Shown here piece after piece: positions 41,763-50,702 of a DNA stretch of 64,000 nucleotides. How positions within the stretch are numbered: the first letter of the stretch is position 1; each line of letters starts with the position of its first letter. Origin of the DNA: Planomicrobium sp. CPCC 101079 (lineage in GTDB: Bacteria; Bacillota; Bacilli; Bacillales_A; Planococcaceae). The notes under the pieces were generated by a model. It worked only from the letters and a program-made list of their open reading frames with translations, searched no databases and had not been told where the DNA came from. The stretch spans positions 62,001 through 126,000 of the forward strand of contig NZ_VOHC01000028.1 in the NCBI RefSeq assembly GCF_007859275.1. Reading direction: 5' to 3'. The translations under genes and the position numbers were made by a program.

Positions 41763-42782
41763 TCAATCTGCTGCTGTTCGGGAACCGTTCAATAAATGCT
41801 TGATGTCTCCAAACGTAACAAATGTTTTGTTTTTCTCGTCATAGACTTTGTAGCGCAATGACTTCAAGCTTGTTTTAAGGTTGATTGTTGTAGCTTGCTG
41901 AAGCGGCGGAGTCGATTCGTGCGCTTTCTCCAAGTTGTAGTTCGGAACTCTTGGGCTCAAGTGATGCACATGGTGGAAACCGATGTTTCCAGTTACCCAT
42001 TGCAACACTTTTGGCAACTGGTAATAAGAGCTTCCTTCTACAGCAGCTTTTACATAATCCCATTCGCTTTCGTCTTCAAAATACGAATCTTCAAATGTAT
42101 GCTGGATGTAGAACAACCAGATCCCTAAAGCTCCAGCTGTAAACATCGTCGTACCTTGTACGATCAAAAATGCCTGCCAGCCGATTGCCCAAATAATGAG
42201 AGAGTAAAGAACAACCAATGAAACATTGATCAAATACGTGTTGTTGCGCTCTTTTTTACGTGCGTCTTTGCGGTTAAAGCGGCTTGAAATCAAGACCAAG
42301 AACAAAGGCCCTAAACCGAACATGACAAGCGGATTGCGGTACATGCGGTATTTGAAACGTTCCCATTTTGACGCTTGTACATATTCGTCAATTGTCATGA
42401 CCCAAATATCGCCAACTCCGCGCTTATCTAAATTTCCACTTGAAGCATGGTGAATCGAATGCTCACGTTTCCATTTTTCATAAGCGAAAAGCGTCAAAAT
42501 CCCTGTAATCGTCCCTACAACAGCATTGGCTTTTTTGTTTTTAAAGAATGAACCATGCGTGCAATCGTGGAAAATGATGAATGTCCGGACCACAAACCCT
42601 GCTGCTACGATCGAGCTAGCGATTGTCAACCAGATGGATACATCTAACGCTAAATACGCTAGAACCCAGAAAAGGATAAATGGTGGAATAGTGTTAATTA
42701 TTTGTCGGACACTTGCTTTTACATCGGCTTTTTCGAAAGGGGCAACAAACTTGCGTAATTGTGCTGTTTTTTCTCTGCTCAT
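41763..42782 (-). CDS. des: Membrane acyl-lipid fatty acid desaturase Des
   Basis: A 339-aa integral membrane desaturase with the three histidine boxes HDCTH, HSIHH and HHVHH that hold the di-iron centre, and four membrane helices. It introduces cis double bonds into membrane lipid acyl chains in the cold. I chose the ATG at 42782 (MSREKTAQLRKF), with AAGGAGG upstream; the open frame extends 38 codons further through the regulatory region and is unlikely to be used. desKR follow, reproducing the B. subtilis des pathway. Confidence 0.94.
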   Translation of the reverse strand: MSREKTAQLRKFVAPFEKADVKASVRQIINTIPPFILFWVLAYLALDVSIWLTIASSIVAAGFVVRTFIIFHDCTHGSFFKNKKANAVVGTITGILTLFAYEKWKREHSIHHASSGNLDKRGVGDIWVMTIDEYVQASKWERFKYRMYRNPLVMFGLGPLFLVLISSRFNRKDARKKERNNTYLINVSLVVLYSLIIWAIGWQAFLIVQGTTMFTAGALGIWLFYIQHTFEDSYFEDESEWDYVKAAVEGSSYYQLPKVLQWVTGNIGFHHVHHLSPRVPNYNLEKAHESTPPLQQATTINLKTSLKSLRYKVYDEKNKTFVTFGDIKHLLNGSRTAAD

Positions 42783-42831
42783 GTTCTTCCTCCTTATACG
42801 AGCTTGTCGGCTCGGATAACTTATTATCCTT

Positions 42832-42837
42832 ATCATA
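42832..42837 (-). promoter_or_regulatory. Candidate -10 box of the des promoter
   Basis: Minus strand TATGAT; the region 17 bp upstream is TTTTTT, a poor -35, as expected for an activator-dependent promoter. Confidence 0.5.
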
Positions 42838-42869
42838 AAGAGAAAAGCATCTGCAAAAAAGACATAAAC

Positions 42870-42896
42870 GTCTAGTTTAGACATGACACTTGTCAT
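42870..42896. promoter_or_regulatory. Tandem dyads, candidate DesR binding sites
   Basis: Two adjacent inverted repeats lie upstream of the des -10: GTCTAGTTTAGAC (42870-42882) and ATGACACTTGTCAT (42883-42896). They span about -45 to -71 relative to the expected start, close to where DesR binds in B. subtilis (about -28 to -77 by recollection). Confidence 0.65.
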
Positions 42897-42982
42897 ATCT
42901 TTTCTCCTTTTCCCCGCTTTTTATTTTGCTGAATTGGTGTATACTGTAAGGAGTCAGAAAATTCAAAAGAGGAGTGAACGGC

Positions 42983-43213
42983 ATGACCGGACTGATAGCC
43001 GTCATAATGATTTTTTCGATCCCGCTCGCTGGCATCATCACCTCGCATCTTCAGACACAAGCAAAATTGAAAAACAAAATGATTGAAAAAGAACTGGAAC
43101 TTGAGAAGCTAAAGCACGACAACTTTGTCATTGAAACCCAAAAAATGCGGCTTGAACTAGAGCAGATGAAACTCGAAGACGCCAGAAAAGGAAACGATTT
43201 TCTCCTAAAATAA
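42983..43213 (+). CDS. Small membrane protein with coiled coil, unknown function
   Basis: A 76-aa protein. Residues 1-20 form one membrane helix (LIAVIMIFSIPLAGIITSHL); the rest is a highly charged helix (LKNKMIEKELELEKLKHDNFVIETQKMRLELEQMKLEDA) with heptad-like leucine spacing, so probably a cytoplasmic coiled coil. The ATG at 42983 has GAGGAG eight bases upstream; TATACT at 42940 may be its -10. I do not recognise the family; membrane-stress proteins of similar size and layout exist, but no role can be claimed. Confidence 0.75.
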   Translation: MTGLIAVIMIFSIPLAGIITSHLQTQAKLKNKMIEKELELEKLKHDNFVIETQKMRLELEQMKLEDARKGNDFLLK

Positions 43214-43215
43214 AA

Positions 43216-43248
43216 AAATCACGGAACTGCAATGCAGTTCGTGATTTT
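43216..43248. terminator. Bidirectional terminator between the small protein gene and cydC
   Basis: AAAATCACGGAACTGC, AAT, GCAGTTCGTGATTTTTG hairpin, usable from both sides. Confidence 0.85.
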
Positions 43249-43251
43249 TGT

Positions 43252-44958
43252 TTATGCAAAAACGCTTTTTTCAATTTTTTTCAGTCCGTAGAAATAACCT
43301 CGGCGTTCCATAAGGTTCTTATACGAACCCATCTCTACAATTCGCCCTTGTTCCATGACGATAATTTGATCCAACTGTTCAAGGCCGGATAAATCATGGC
43401 TAATGACTACAAACGTATCTTCTTTTCCTTGTTCAAAAAGGCGGCTGTAAATGCTCTTCGCAGTCATGCTGTCTATAGAAGAAACCGGTTCATCGAGCAA
43501 CCATAATGCCTCACCTTTCAGCATGGCACGCGCAATGGCCAGCCGCTGCTTTTCGCCTCCAGACAAGTTTTGCCCTTTTTCCTCCACTTTCATCGACAGA
43601 GGAAATGCGTCAAGCTCTACTTTTTCAAGCACGCTTTTCATTTGTTCATCCGTCGCTTCTTCGCTTGCGATGGCCAGATTGCTTCGGATGGTCCCGAAAA
43701 AGAAGTGGTTTTCTTGCAGCACGACATTGGTTCGGCTCCACAGTTTTTCTTGATCAAAGTGATTTATATCTTCCCCGTTCACAAGAACCGAACCGCTATC
43801 AGTCTGCAGGATATGCAGGAGGACTTGCAGCAGCGTCGATTTCCCGGATCCGCTGGGTCCCACAATCGCTGTTTTCGATCCAGGCGGCAAGTTGAGCGAT
43901 ACATTGTTCAACGCCGGCCGTTCTTCTTGCGGATACGTATACGAGACATCTTTTAATGTAATCCCTATGTGCCCAGGTTGAAGGCCTTTTTCCCCTTCAT
44001 TTTGCACAGGTTCTTCCACCACTTTATCCAAACGGCTCGCTGCTTTTCGGCTTTCTTCATAGTAAGCTGGAAATACAGCCATCGGCGTCACATTTTCGAA
44101 TACCGCCAGTGACAACATAACAAGCATAGCCAAATACAAGCCTTCCAGTTCACCCACCGCTACAAAATAAGCACCTAATCCAAGGACCACCAACGACACG
44201 AGCATCGCCACAAAAGCATTGGCAGACTGGCTGTAATTTTCCCTCTGCCCTTCGTTCCGTTGCTCTACAGCATAGGCATCAACCAGCCGCTGCAATTGTC
44301 CTTCTTTTTCTTCCAGCTGTTGATAGATTTTCAAATCGCGAAATCCGTATAGAAATTCAGTAGCTTCCGTCGATAAAGCCGCACGGCTCGCTCTTGTTCT
44401 TGAAACGGTTTTGCGTTTTTGCCACGCGAACAAAGCCGGCACTACCACCACCGTCAGTAAAAAGCCGATGAACAGTACAAGAGCAACCGTCGCTGAAAAG
44501 AAAGAAGCAAAGAAAATGGTGCTTAAAAACACAATCGCCAAAACAACCGGCGGATAGAATACGCGCAGCAAAAAGTTTTGCAAGCTTTCTACATCCCCAA
44601 CAATGCGGGCCAGCAAATCACCGCTTCTGTAGCGTTGGAATAGATTCGGGGCGAGCGGAGACAATCTTTCAAAAAACGACACCCGCAAGTTGCTCAGCAT
44701 CGTGAATGTTGCCCTATGTGAATACAAGCGTTCCGCATAGCGGCTGAGCGCTGAAACAAAGCCAAATAATTTTAAACACGCTGCCATCACAACCAAAGTT
44801 GTCATTTGCGAAGTCAAAGCCGCTTTTGAAACCAAGTAACCGCTTGAAGCAAGAAGAGCCACTCCGGCAATGCCCGCTATAAAACCAAATAAAACTGCAA
44901 GCGCAACGTCTTTTTTCTCCATAATCGTCAATTTGAAAATACTCTTGAGTTCCTTCAT
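43252..44958 (-). CDS. cydC: Cytochrome bd assembly ABC transporter CydC
   Basis: A 568-aa ABC exporter half: six helices (1-310), then ATPase with Walker A GPSGSGKST, signature LSGGEKQR and Walker B ALWLLDEPVSSID. With CydD it forms the heterodimer required for cytochrome bd oxidase assembly; it moves thiols (glutathione/cysteine in E. coli) or heme. CydC-type opening KSIFKLTIMEKKDVALAVLFGFIAG. Overlaps the cydD stop by four bases. Confidence 0.92.
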   Translation of the reverse strand: MKELKSIFKLTIMEKKDVALAVLFGFIAGIAGVALLASSGYLVSKAALTSQMTTLVVMAACLKLFGFVSALSRYAERLYSHRATFTMLSNLRVSFFERLSPLAPNLFQRYRSGDLLARIVGDVESLQNFLLRVFYPPVVLAIVFLSTIFFASFFSATVALVLFIGFLLTVVVVPALFAWQKRKTVSRTRASRAALSTEATEFLYGFRDLKIYQQLEEKEGQLQRLVDAYAVEQRNEGQRENYSQSANAFVAMLVSLVVLGLGAYFVAVGELEGLYLAMLVMLSLAVFENVTPMAVFPAYYEESRKAASRLDKVVEEPVQNEGEKGLQPGHIGITLKDVSYTYPQEERPALNNVSLNLPPGSKTAIVGPSGSGKSTLLQVLLHILQTDSGSVLVNGEDINHFDQEKLWSRTNVVLQENHFFFGTIRSNLAIASEEATDEQMKSVLEKVELDAFPLSMKVEEKGQNLSGGEKQRLAIARAMLKGEALWLLDEPVSSIDSMTAKSIYSRLFEQGKEDTFVVISHDLSGLEQLDQIIVMEQGRIVEMGSYKNLMERRGYFYGLKKIEKSVFA

Positions 44959-46679
44959 TCAGCAACTCCTCCTTGCTGTACAGCAACCATTTCACGATAC
45001 GGGCTATAATTTTCTATCAATTCCATATGGCCGCCGACAGCTGATAGCCGGCCGTCTGAAAGGAAAAAGATAAGATCCGACTGGCTGATTGTATGAAGCC
45101 GATGAGCAATCGTAATAACCGTAGAAGTTTTGGCGAGATCTTCCATGGAATCCTGCAAAATCTGTTCGGTCTGCAAATCAAGCCCCGTGGTCGGTTCGTC
45201 AAACAAGATAATAGAAGGCTTTTTCAAAAAGGCACGCGCCAGGGCAATCCGTTGTTTTTCTCCACCGGACAATCCGCGTCCCGCTTCGCCAATTTCTGTA
45301 TCAAACCCTTTTTTAAGCGATGCCACCATTTCAGCAATACCCGCTTTTTCCGCTGCCTTCACCACTTCTTCGTGCGTCACTTCTGCTGTTGCGCCGATTG
45401 TGATGTTCTCTTTGATGGTTCCGGCAAACAGGTAAGGATTTTGAGAAATATAACTCAACTGGTCGAACCAAGCTTTTTCGCTAATCTCTTCACGCGGAAC
45501 CCCATTGATTTTTACCGTTCCTTCGCTTGGCGGCAACAACCCTGCAATCAAATGCATAAGCGTCGTTTTTCCTGAACCGCTTTTGCCGATGATTGCAACC
45601 CGGCTAAAGGGCGGAATTTCTGCTTGCACCGGATGCAAAGCAAAACCATCACCATATTGGAATGCCAATTCATCAAGCTGGATATGAGGCGGTCCAGAGG
45701 ACAAAACTTCTTGCCCCCATTCGGTCTTGTGTTCTTCTTTTGAAAATTCTGCCGATAACAATTTGGCCGCTGCCATGCTGCCTCTCGCTGTATGGAATGC
45801 ACCCCCGAAATCTTTTAGCATATTGAAAAAGTCCGGTGCGAGGAGCATCATGAAAAAAGCAGTAAAGAACGTGATATTTTGAAACACCACGAGCCGAAGC
45901 CCTATTTCAAGAGCAATGATTCCAATGCCCAGCATCGAAATATACTCAAGCATGAGAGAAGATAAAAATGCCGACTTTAATACCCCCATCGTAGCATCAC
46001 GGAAAGCCAAACTGTTTTTTTGAATGAGTTGTTTCTGTTTGCTGGCTTGCCCATAAAGATTAAGCGTGGTCAATCCTTGCAGAACATCTAAAAAAGTCCC
46101 CGAGAATTGGCCAAGCTGCTCCATTTTTTCATCGGCTTTCACTTTTGTCCGTTTCCCGACAATCGCCATGAAGACCGGGATAAACGGCGCAGTAATCAAA
46201 ATGATGAGGCCAGTTGCCCAATGTTGATAAAAAATCACTGCGAGGAGCATCAAAGGAATCGTATAGGTCTGCATCATCTGCGGTATATATTTGCTGAAAA
46301 AGCCGTCCACTTCATCCACTGCGTCCATTAACAAACTCACTTTTTTACCGGACTGGCCATGACTCGCCGCTTGAAGCGGGTTTGTTGCGAACGAACGGAT
46401 CAATCTTTTTCGCAACTCGCTTTTAATCTCCGTGGCCAGGTGGACGCCTGTTCTTCCAAGAATGTATCCACAAAAACCCCGAAGCACAATTGCACCAAAT
46501 AAACCGCCAAGCAATGGGAGGACCGTTTCAAAAGAATCGCCTTTGAGAAAAACACCGTCTACAACCCAGACAAAAAACAAAGCTTGCAAGATGATGGCCA
46601 GCCCTTTCAATACTGAAGCTGTCCCGAGCAATGCCATGGTATTTTTTCGCTCAAACGCCATTTGTTTCAGATCAATCAT
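44955..46679 (-). CDS. cydD: Cytochrome bd assembly ABC transporter CydD
   Basis: A 574-aa ABC exporter half: helices to about residue 320, then ATPase with Walker A GKSGSGKTT, signature LSGGEKQR and Walker B IILFDEPTTGLD. CydD-type segments include LASSHGQ-like QAASHGQSGKKVSLLMDAVDEVDGFFSKYIPQM and VFMAIVGKRTK. It is the first gene of cydDC; AAAGGAGAG precedes the ATG. In B. subtilis these follow cydAB in one operon; no cydAB lies in this window. Confidence 0.92.
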   Translation of the reverse strand: MIDLKQMAFERKNTMALLGTASVLKGLAIILQALFFVWVVDGVFLKGDSFETVLPLLGGLFGAIVLRGFCGYILGRTGVHLATEIKSELRKRLIRSFATNPLQAASHGQSGKKVSLLMDAVDEVDGFFSKYIPQMMQTYTIPLMLLAVIFYQHWATGLIILITAPFIPVFMAIVGKRTKVKADEKMEQLGQFSGTFLDVLQGLTTLNLYGQASKQKQLIQKNSLAFRDATMGVLKSAFLSSLMLEYISMLGIGIIALEIGLRLVVFQNITFFTAFFMMLLAPDFFNMLKDFGGAFHTARGSMAAAKLLSAEFSKEEHKTEWGQEVLSSGPPHIQLDELAFQYGDGFALHPVQAEIPPFSRVAIIGKSGSGKTTLMHLIAGLLPPSEGTVKINGVPREEISEKAWFDQLSYISQNPYLFAGTIKENITIGATAEVTHEEVVKAAEKAGIAEMVASLKKGFDTEIGEAGRGLSGGEKQRIALARAFLKKPSIILFDEPTTGLDLQTEQILQDSMEDLAKTSTVITIAHRLHTISQSDLIFFLSDGRLSAVGGHMELIENYSPYREMVAVQQGGVAE

Positions 46680-46941
46680 GCCGTTCTCTCCTTTTATTGC
46701 GCTTTATCGCTTATGCTTTTATTATAAAGCATCCCCTTTTAAAACCCTTCGCAGTTGCCCTGTTCTCCCTAAGGCCAAGGGGCGTTTGTTACAATTCTGT
46801 TCACAATATCAATTGAAAAGCGATGCCAGCCAAACAGTTTAGTTGAAAACAAAAACTTTGATAATTAATGCTATTCCACAATATAAGTTTTCAGTTTTCG
46901 CCGTTTAGTCCATATCAAGCCCGTCGCTCAACAAGCCAAAT
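46680..46941. other. Intergenic region upstream of cydD
   Basis: No ORF with coding character. On the minus strand TATAAT (46726-46721) is a possible -10 for cydD, without a recognisable -35. Around 46786-46806 there is an imperfect dyad, TTGTTAC and TTCACAA seven bases apart. Nothing else is visible. Confidence 0.5.
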
Positions 46942-46970
46942 AAAAAAAGCCCATGAAAAATCATGGGCTC
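46942..46970 (-). terminator. Terminator after the 52-aa ORF
   Basis: AGCCCATGA, loop TTTT, TCATGGGCT followed by seven T on the minus strand. Confidence 0.9.
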
Positions 46971-46995
46971 CTATAGTTTGAGTGCTGCATGTCCA

Positions 46996-47154
46996 TTAAA
47001 CTTTTTGTTTTTGGACTGGCGAAATAACCGATTTTATCAATGAGATGTCCTTCTCAATTTGAAGCTTCAAGTATCTATTTCCGCATTTTTGGTATTCACC
47101 GTACAGTTTATGCAATTCAGTTTCGAAAACAACTCGTTCTTCTTTTGTCAGCAA
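46996..47154 (-). CDS. Short charged 52-aa protein, unknown
   Basis: A TTG-start ORF preceded by GAGGTG six bases upstream encodes MLTKEERVVFETELHKLYGEY and continues to VQKQKV. It is helical and charged, has one cysteine, and no family I recognise. A strong terminator follows 26 bases after the stop, and TATAAT lies upstream near 47217, so it has the frame of a complete small gene. Its reality rests on these signals rather than on homology. Confidence 0.5.
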   Translation of the reverse strand: MLTKEERVVFETELHKLYGEYQKCGNRYLKLQIEKDISLIKSVISPVQKQKV

Positions 47155-47262
47155 GTTGGCCACCTCAAAGAATCGTAGTTTTAAAGGCTCATCTCTTTCT
47201 ACCTATATTATCCTTAATTATAGCAGATTAAAAAGAAAATAGCCAGAAAATTAGAACATTTA

Positions 47263-47997
47263 TCACAGTAATAGCAATAGTATTGAATAACCGAACAAGC
47301 CTAGGCAGAAAGCAGTAAAACTGCTTTCTCGTTCTTCCGGCAATTCTTCTTTCAATACATTCAATATCACTCCTCCTGCAAGCACTGCTACAAGGACAGA
47401 GATCACCAGTTCATTTACTTCAGTAAGTACTCCGATCAACCAGCCTACTAAAATAGCGATTGTTAACAGCCATCTTCCATATCGATCGTAATCTTCTTTG
47501 TGGGTGGCCCGAAGCCCTCTGTCATTGGTGATAAAGTGAACACCCATCGCTACAAAGAAAAAAACCATTCCCCATTCTCTAACATACTCCTCACGAATAA
47601 GAAGATATCCGATGATTGCATTATAAAGTGTAAATGAACCAATATGAACCCAGAAAACTCCAGCCGGCGATTTTTCACCTTCTTCTTCCGCCTCTTTATG
47701 TTTAGAGGATTTGGCCATTTTTTCTAGTCCATAAAAAAGTGCCAGCCCCAGCATCGCAATAACGTATATATGGCTTTCCAAGAATCTCCAACTACTGGTT
47801 TCCAGCTCTTCTTGCAGTGTTTCCTGATATCTGCCTAGATCCGGAAGCAAATGCAAAAAAACATAGGCTACAGCGATTCCTCCAGCGATGGATAAAAACC
47901 GGCTGCGAGGCACGTCCTTTAAAAACGTCATATTTTTAGAAAAAAGATGAATTAGAATAAATCCAATTACAAAAACAAAACTTAACCAAAACATCAT
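47263..47997 (-). CDS. ZIP-like integral membrane protein, unknown function
   Basis: A 244-aa protein with about eight hydrophobic segments. It has ZIP-like traits: FLHLLPDL in the second helix, HIGSFTLYNAIIGYLL in the central helices and VLKEELPEERESSF near the end. The usual HNxPEG motifs are missing, so metal transport is uncertain. No operon partner; 79 bases after wrbA's terminator region. AGGAGGGGAAG is upstream of the ATG. Confidence 0.75.
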   Translation of the reverse strand: MMFWLSFVFVIGFILIHLFSKNMTFLKDVPRSRFLSIAGGIAVAYVFLHLLPDLGRYQETLQEELETSSWRFLESHIYVIAMLGLALFYGLEKMAKSSKHKEAEEEGEKSPAGVFWVHIGSFTLYNAIIGYLLIREEYVREWGMVFFFVAMGVHFITNDRGLRATHKEDYDRYGRWLLTIAILVGWLIGVLTEVNELVISVLVAVLAGGVILNVLKEELPEERESSFTAFCLGLFGYSILLLLL

Positions 47998-48025
47998 GAG
48001 TGTCTTCCCCTCCTAATAAAAGTAC

Positions 48026-48063
48026 AAAAAACAGGTGAGGAATTGAGCACCCACCTGTTTTGC
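48026..48063 (-). terminator. Terminator of wrbA
   Basis: AAAACAGGTGGG, loop, TCACCTGTTTTTT on the minus strand, shortly after the wrbA stop. Confidence 0.82.
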
Positions 48064-48076
48064 ATTTATATTGCCT

Positions 48077-48691
48077 TTACTGGCTTTGTCCGTTTCTTAC
48101 CCAGCCGGCCACTTCTATCGTATGTCTGGCTTGTAATTTCACGGCATCCTCTACGTCTTCCACCATCTCACCTTGTTGATTGACAGTAACACTTGTACCG
48201 TATGGATTTCCGCCGGCTTTGAACAGTGCCGCATCGCGATATCCCGGAGCCGCGACAATGGCACCCCAGTGAAACATCGTCGTATAAACAGCCAAAACGG
48301 TCGCTTCTTGTCCTCCATGAGGATTTTGTGCAGAAGACATGGCGCTTACCACTTTGTTTGCTAGCTTGCCTTGCGCCCATGCACCGCCTGTAATATCAAA
48401 AAATTGCTGTGCTTGAGAAGAAATGTGGCCATAGCGCGTCGGAAAACTGAAAATGATGGCATCTGCCCATTCCAGCAAAGCTACCTCCGCTTCTGGAACA
48501 TCTTGAGTTGCATCAAAGTGAGCCTGCCAGGCAGGATTTGCCGCAATCGCTTGCGGCGGTGCATTTTCTCTTACTTTTGCCACTCGTACTTCAGCGCCCG
48601 CCTCAGTTGCTGCTTCCTCTGCCCAACGAGCCATTTGGTAGTTGGTTCCTGTAGAACTGTAGTAAATGATTGCTAACTTAACATTTGCCAT
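48077..48691 (-). CDS. wrbA: NAD(P)H:quinone oxidoreductase, WrbA type
   Basis: A 204-aa flavodoxin-like enzyme that reduces quinones by two electrons using NAD(P)H and FMN. FMN-binding segments are YSSTGTNYQMARWAEE, FPTRYGHISSQAQQFFD and SSAQNPHGGQEATV with TMFHWGAIVAAPGY. Typical WrbA length. Monocistronic with AGGGGAG upstream. It complements the azoreductase at the window start as an electrophile-defence enzyme, though no shared operator is visible here. Confidence 0.93.
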   Translation of the reverse strand: MANVKLAIIYYSSTGTNYQMARWAEEAATEAGAEVRVAKVRENAPPQAIAANPAWQAHFDATQDVPEAEVALLEWADAIIFSFPTRYGHISSQAQQFFDITGGAWAQGKLANKVVSAMSSAQNPHGGQEATVLAVYTTMFHWGAIVAAPGYRDAALFKAGGNPYGTSVTVNQQGEMVEDVEDAVKLQARHTIEVAGWVRNGQSQ

Positions 48692-48846
48692 TGTAAGTTC
48701 TCCCCTTTTACTATAAGATCCGTGACAGTTGCCATAGTTTTAAATATCCTGATTTAAAGATTTTTCTTACTGTAGTCATTTCCCCCTTATCACGTTTCAT
48801 TAAACACCAATTCAAGAGAACCTCTTTTAGTATCTTTTCCAAAGTT

Positions 48847-48884
48847 AAAAAAAAGAAATCCTTAACAAGCAATGGATTTCTTTT
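48847..48884 (-). terminator. Terminator of the acyl-CoA synthetase gene
   Basis: AAAGAAATCC, 12-base loop, GGATTTCTTTTTTTT on the minus strand. Confidence 0.82.
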
Positions 48885-48898
48885 CAAAGGTCCAATTT

Positions 48899-50542
48899 TC
48901 AAGCTTCTGTTTTTTGGCTGCGTTCTTTTGCCAGTTCGCGCAACTTGAACTTCTGGATTTTTCCCGATGCCGTCATCGGGTATTCTTTTGTAAACTCGAT
49001 ATAGCGTGGAATTTTATGGCGCGAGATTTTGCCGGTGCAATAGGCACGCAGTTCGTCCTCATCCATACCTTGCCCTTCTTTCAAAATAATCCAAGCCATC
49101 AATTCTTCTCCATACTTTGGATCCGGCACTCCCACTACTTGCACATCCTGGATGGCTGGATGGCTATACAAAAATTCTTCGATTTCACGCGGGTATATAT
49201 TTTCACCGCCGCGGATGACCATGTCCTTGATCCTGCCGGTGATGGCAATATAGCCATCTTCGTCTTCAACCGCAATATCACCCGTATGGAGCCAGCCTTC
49301 TTCATCAATAGCATTCTTAGTCGCCTCGTCGTTTTTATAGTACCCTTTCATGATGTGATAGCCGCGCGTACAAAGTTCGCCTGGCACTCCTACTGGCACT
49401 GTTTCATTGGTTGCCGGATCAACAATTTTCACTTCCACTTCGGCATGCGGTTTGCCGACCGTTGCTACGCGCTTTCCAATTGCATCATCCGAGCGCGTTT
49501 GCGTGATGACCGGAGAGGATTCTGTTTGCCCATAAGCGATGGTGATTTCCGATGCGCCCATATCATTGATGACTTTTTTCATTACTTCAATCGGGCACGG
49601 TGAACCTGCCATGATGCCTGTCCGGAGTGTCGAAGTGTCAAACGACGAAAAATCCGGATGGTTCAGTTCTGCGATAAACATCGTCGGAACACCGTGAAGC
49701 CCCGTACATTTCTCGTCTTCCACCATCTGCAGGACGCGCTTCGCTTCAAACTGCTCCGCGATGACCATTGTTGTCGAATGCGTGACTGCCGCCATCGTTC
49801 CGAGCACACAGCCGAAGCAATGAAAAAATGGCACAGGAATGCACAAGCGATCGTGCTCCGTTAAATTCATCGTGTCACCGACCAATTTGCCGTTATTGAC
49901 AACGTTCACATGCGTCAACATCACCCCTTTTGGGAATCCAGTCGTACCGGAAGTGTATTGGATGTTGATGACATCATCTGAATCCATTGAGCTGAAACGT
50001 TCTTCGAGTCGATCGTCTGTTACGCTGTCTGCAAACGCTTCCATTTCACTCCACGTAAATATTCCTGGATACTTATTTTCCCCCATGAGGATCACCCGTT
50101 TAAAATGAGGCAATTTGCCGCTTTCGATAGACCCTTTTTCTGCTGTTTTCAGCTCTGGACAGACTTGGTTAAGAATGTCTATATAGTTGGTTCCCTTGAA
50201 TTCTTCTCCAAGTATTAATGTGGTCGCGTCTGATTGATTCAGCAAGTATTCCAGTTCGCTCGCTTGGTAATTCGTGTTTACCGTCACAAGCACCGCGCCC
50301 ATTTTGCCCGTTGCAAATTGGCTCAATAGCCACTCGCGCTTGTTGTCTGACCAAATTGCGACATGTTCCCCTTTTTCGATACCCATGCCGATAAAGGCTT
50401 TTGCCAATCGATCCGTTTCTTCATCGAACTCTTTATACGTTTTGCGGATGCCGTGCTCCGGATAGACATACGCCTCCGTTTCCGGATGCTTTGCTGCTTG
50501 TTCGCGCACGATTTGTCCTACCGTCTTTTGCAAAATTGCCAT
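48899..50542 (-). CDS. AMP-binding acyl-CoA synthetase (YngI/FadD-like)
   Basis: A 547-aa adenylate-forming enzyme that activates a fatty or other carboxylic acid to its CoA ester. Motifs: P-loop YTSGTTGFPKGV, YGQTESSP, GWLHTGDIA and the catalytic lysine region MTASGKIQKFKLRE. Substrate range cannot be read. I use the ATG at 50542 (MAILQKTVG), seven bases after GGGGG; the upstream ATG is too close to that site. No FadR box is visible upstream, unlike the thiolase operon. Confidence 0.93.
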   Translation of the reverse strand: MAILQKTVGQIVREQAAKHPETEAYVYPEHGIRKTYKEFDEETDRLAKAFIGMGIEKGEHVAIWSDNKREWLLSQFATGKMGAVLVTVNTNYQASELEYLLNQSDATTLILGEEFKGTNYIDILNQVCPELKTAEKGSIESGKLPHFKRVILMGENKYPGIFTWSEMEAFADSVTDDRLEERFSSMDSDDVINIQYTSGTTGFPKGVMLTHVNVVNNGKLVGDTMNLTEHDRLCIPVPFFHCFGCVLGTMAAVTHSTTMVIAEQFEAKRVLQMVEDEKCTGLHGVPTMFIAELNHPDFSSFDTSTLRTGIMAGSPCPIEVMKKVINDMGASEITIAYGQTESSPVITQTRSDDAIGKRVATVGKPHAEVEVKIVDPATNETVPVGVPGELCTRGYHIMKGYYKNDEATKNAIDEEGWLHTGDIAVEDEDGYIAITGRIKDMVIRGGENIYPREIEEFLYSHPAIQDVQVVGVPDPKYGEELMAWIILKEGQGMDEDELRAYCTGKISRHKIPRYIEFTKEYPMTASGKIQKFKLRELAKERSQKTEA

Positions 50543-50702
50543 CACCATACCCCCATCTCGTCACTTTTAATATCCCTTCCATATTATCATAAAATTTAGA
50601 ATACAGCGGCAAGAAAGCTGGTTCCGTCTGTGCTGCTTATTCGCGCTTTTGTTCATAATCGTGATAAAATAAGGCTACTCTGGTCAAAGGAAAGGATTTG
50701 CA

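Noticed and set aside
46786..46806. Rex-like site upstream of cydD (TTGTTAC and TTCACAA half-sites)
   Set aside because: The half-sites are seven bases apart, whereas the Rex consensus TTGTGAAnnnnTTCACAA has four, and one half-site is poor.
48711..48902. 63-codon ORF upstream of wrbA on the minus strand
   Set aside because: It overlaps the terminator region of the acyl-CoA synthetase gene, has no credible ribosome binding site and no recognisable pattern.
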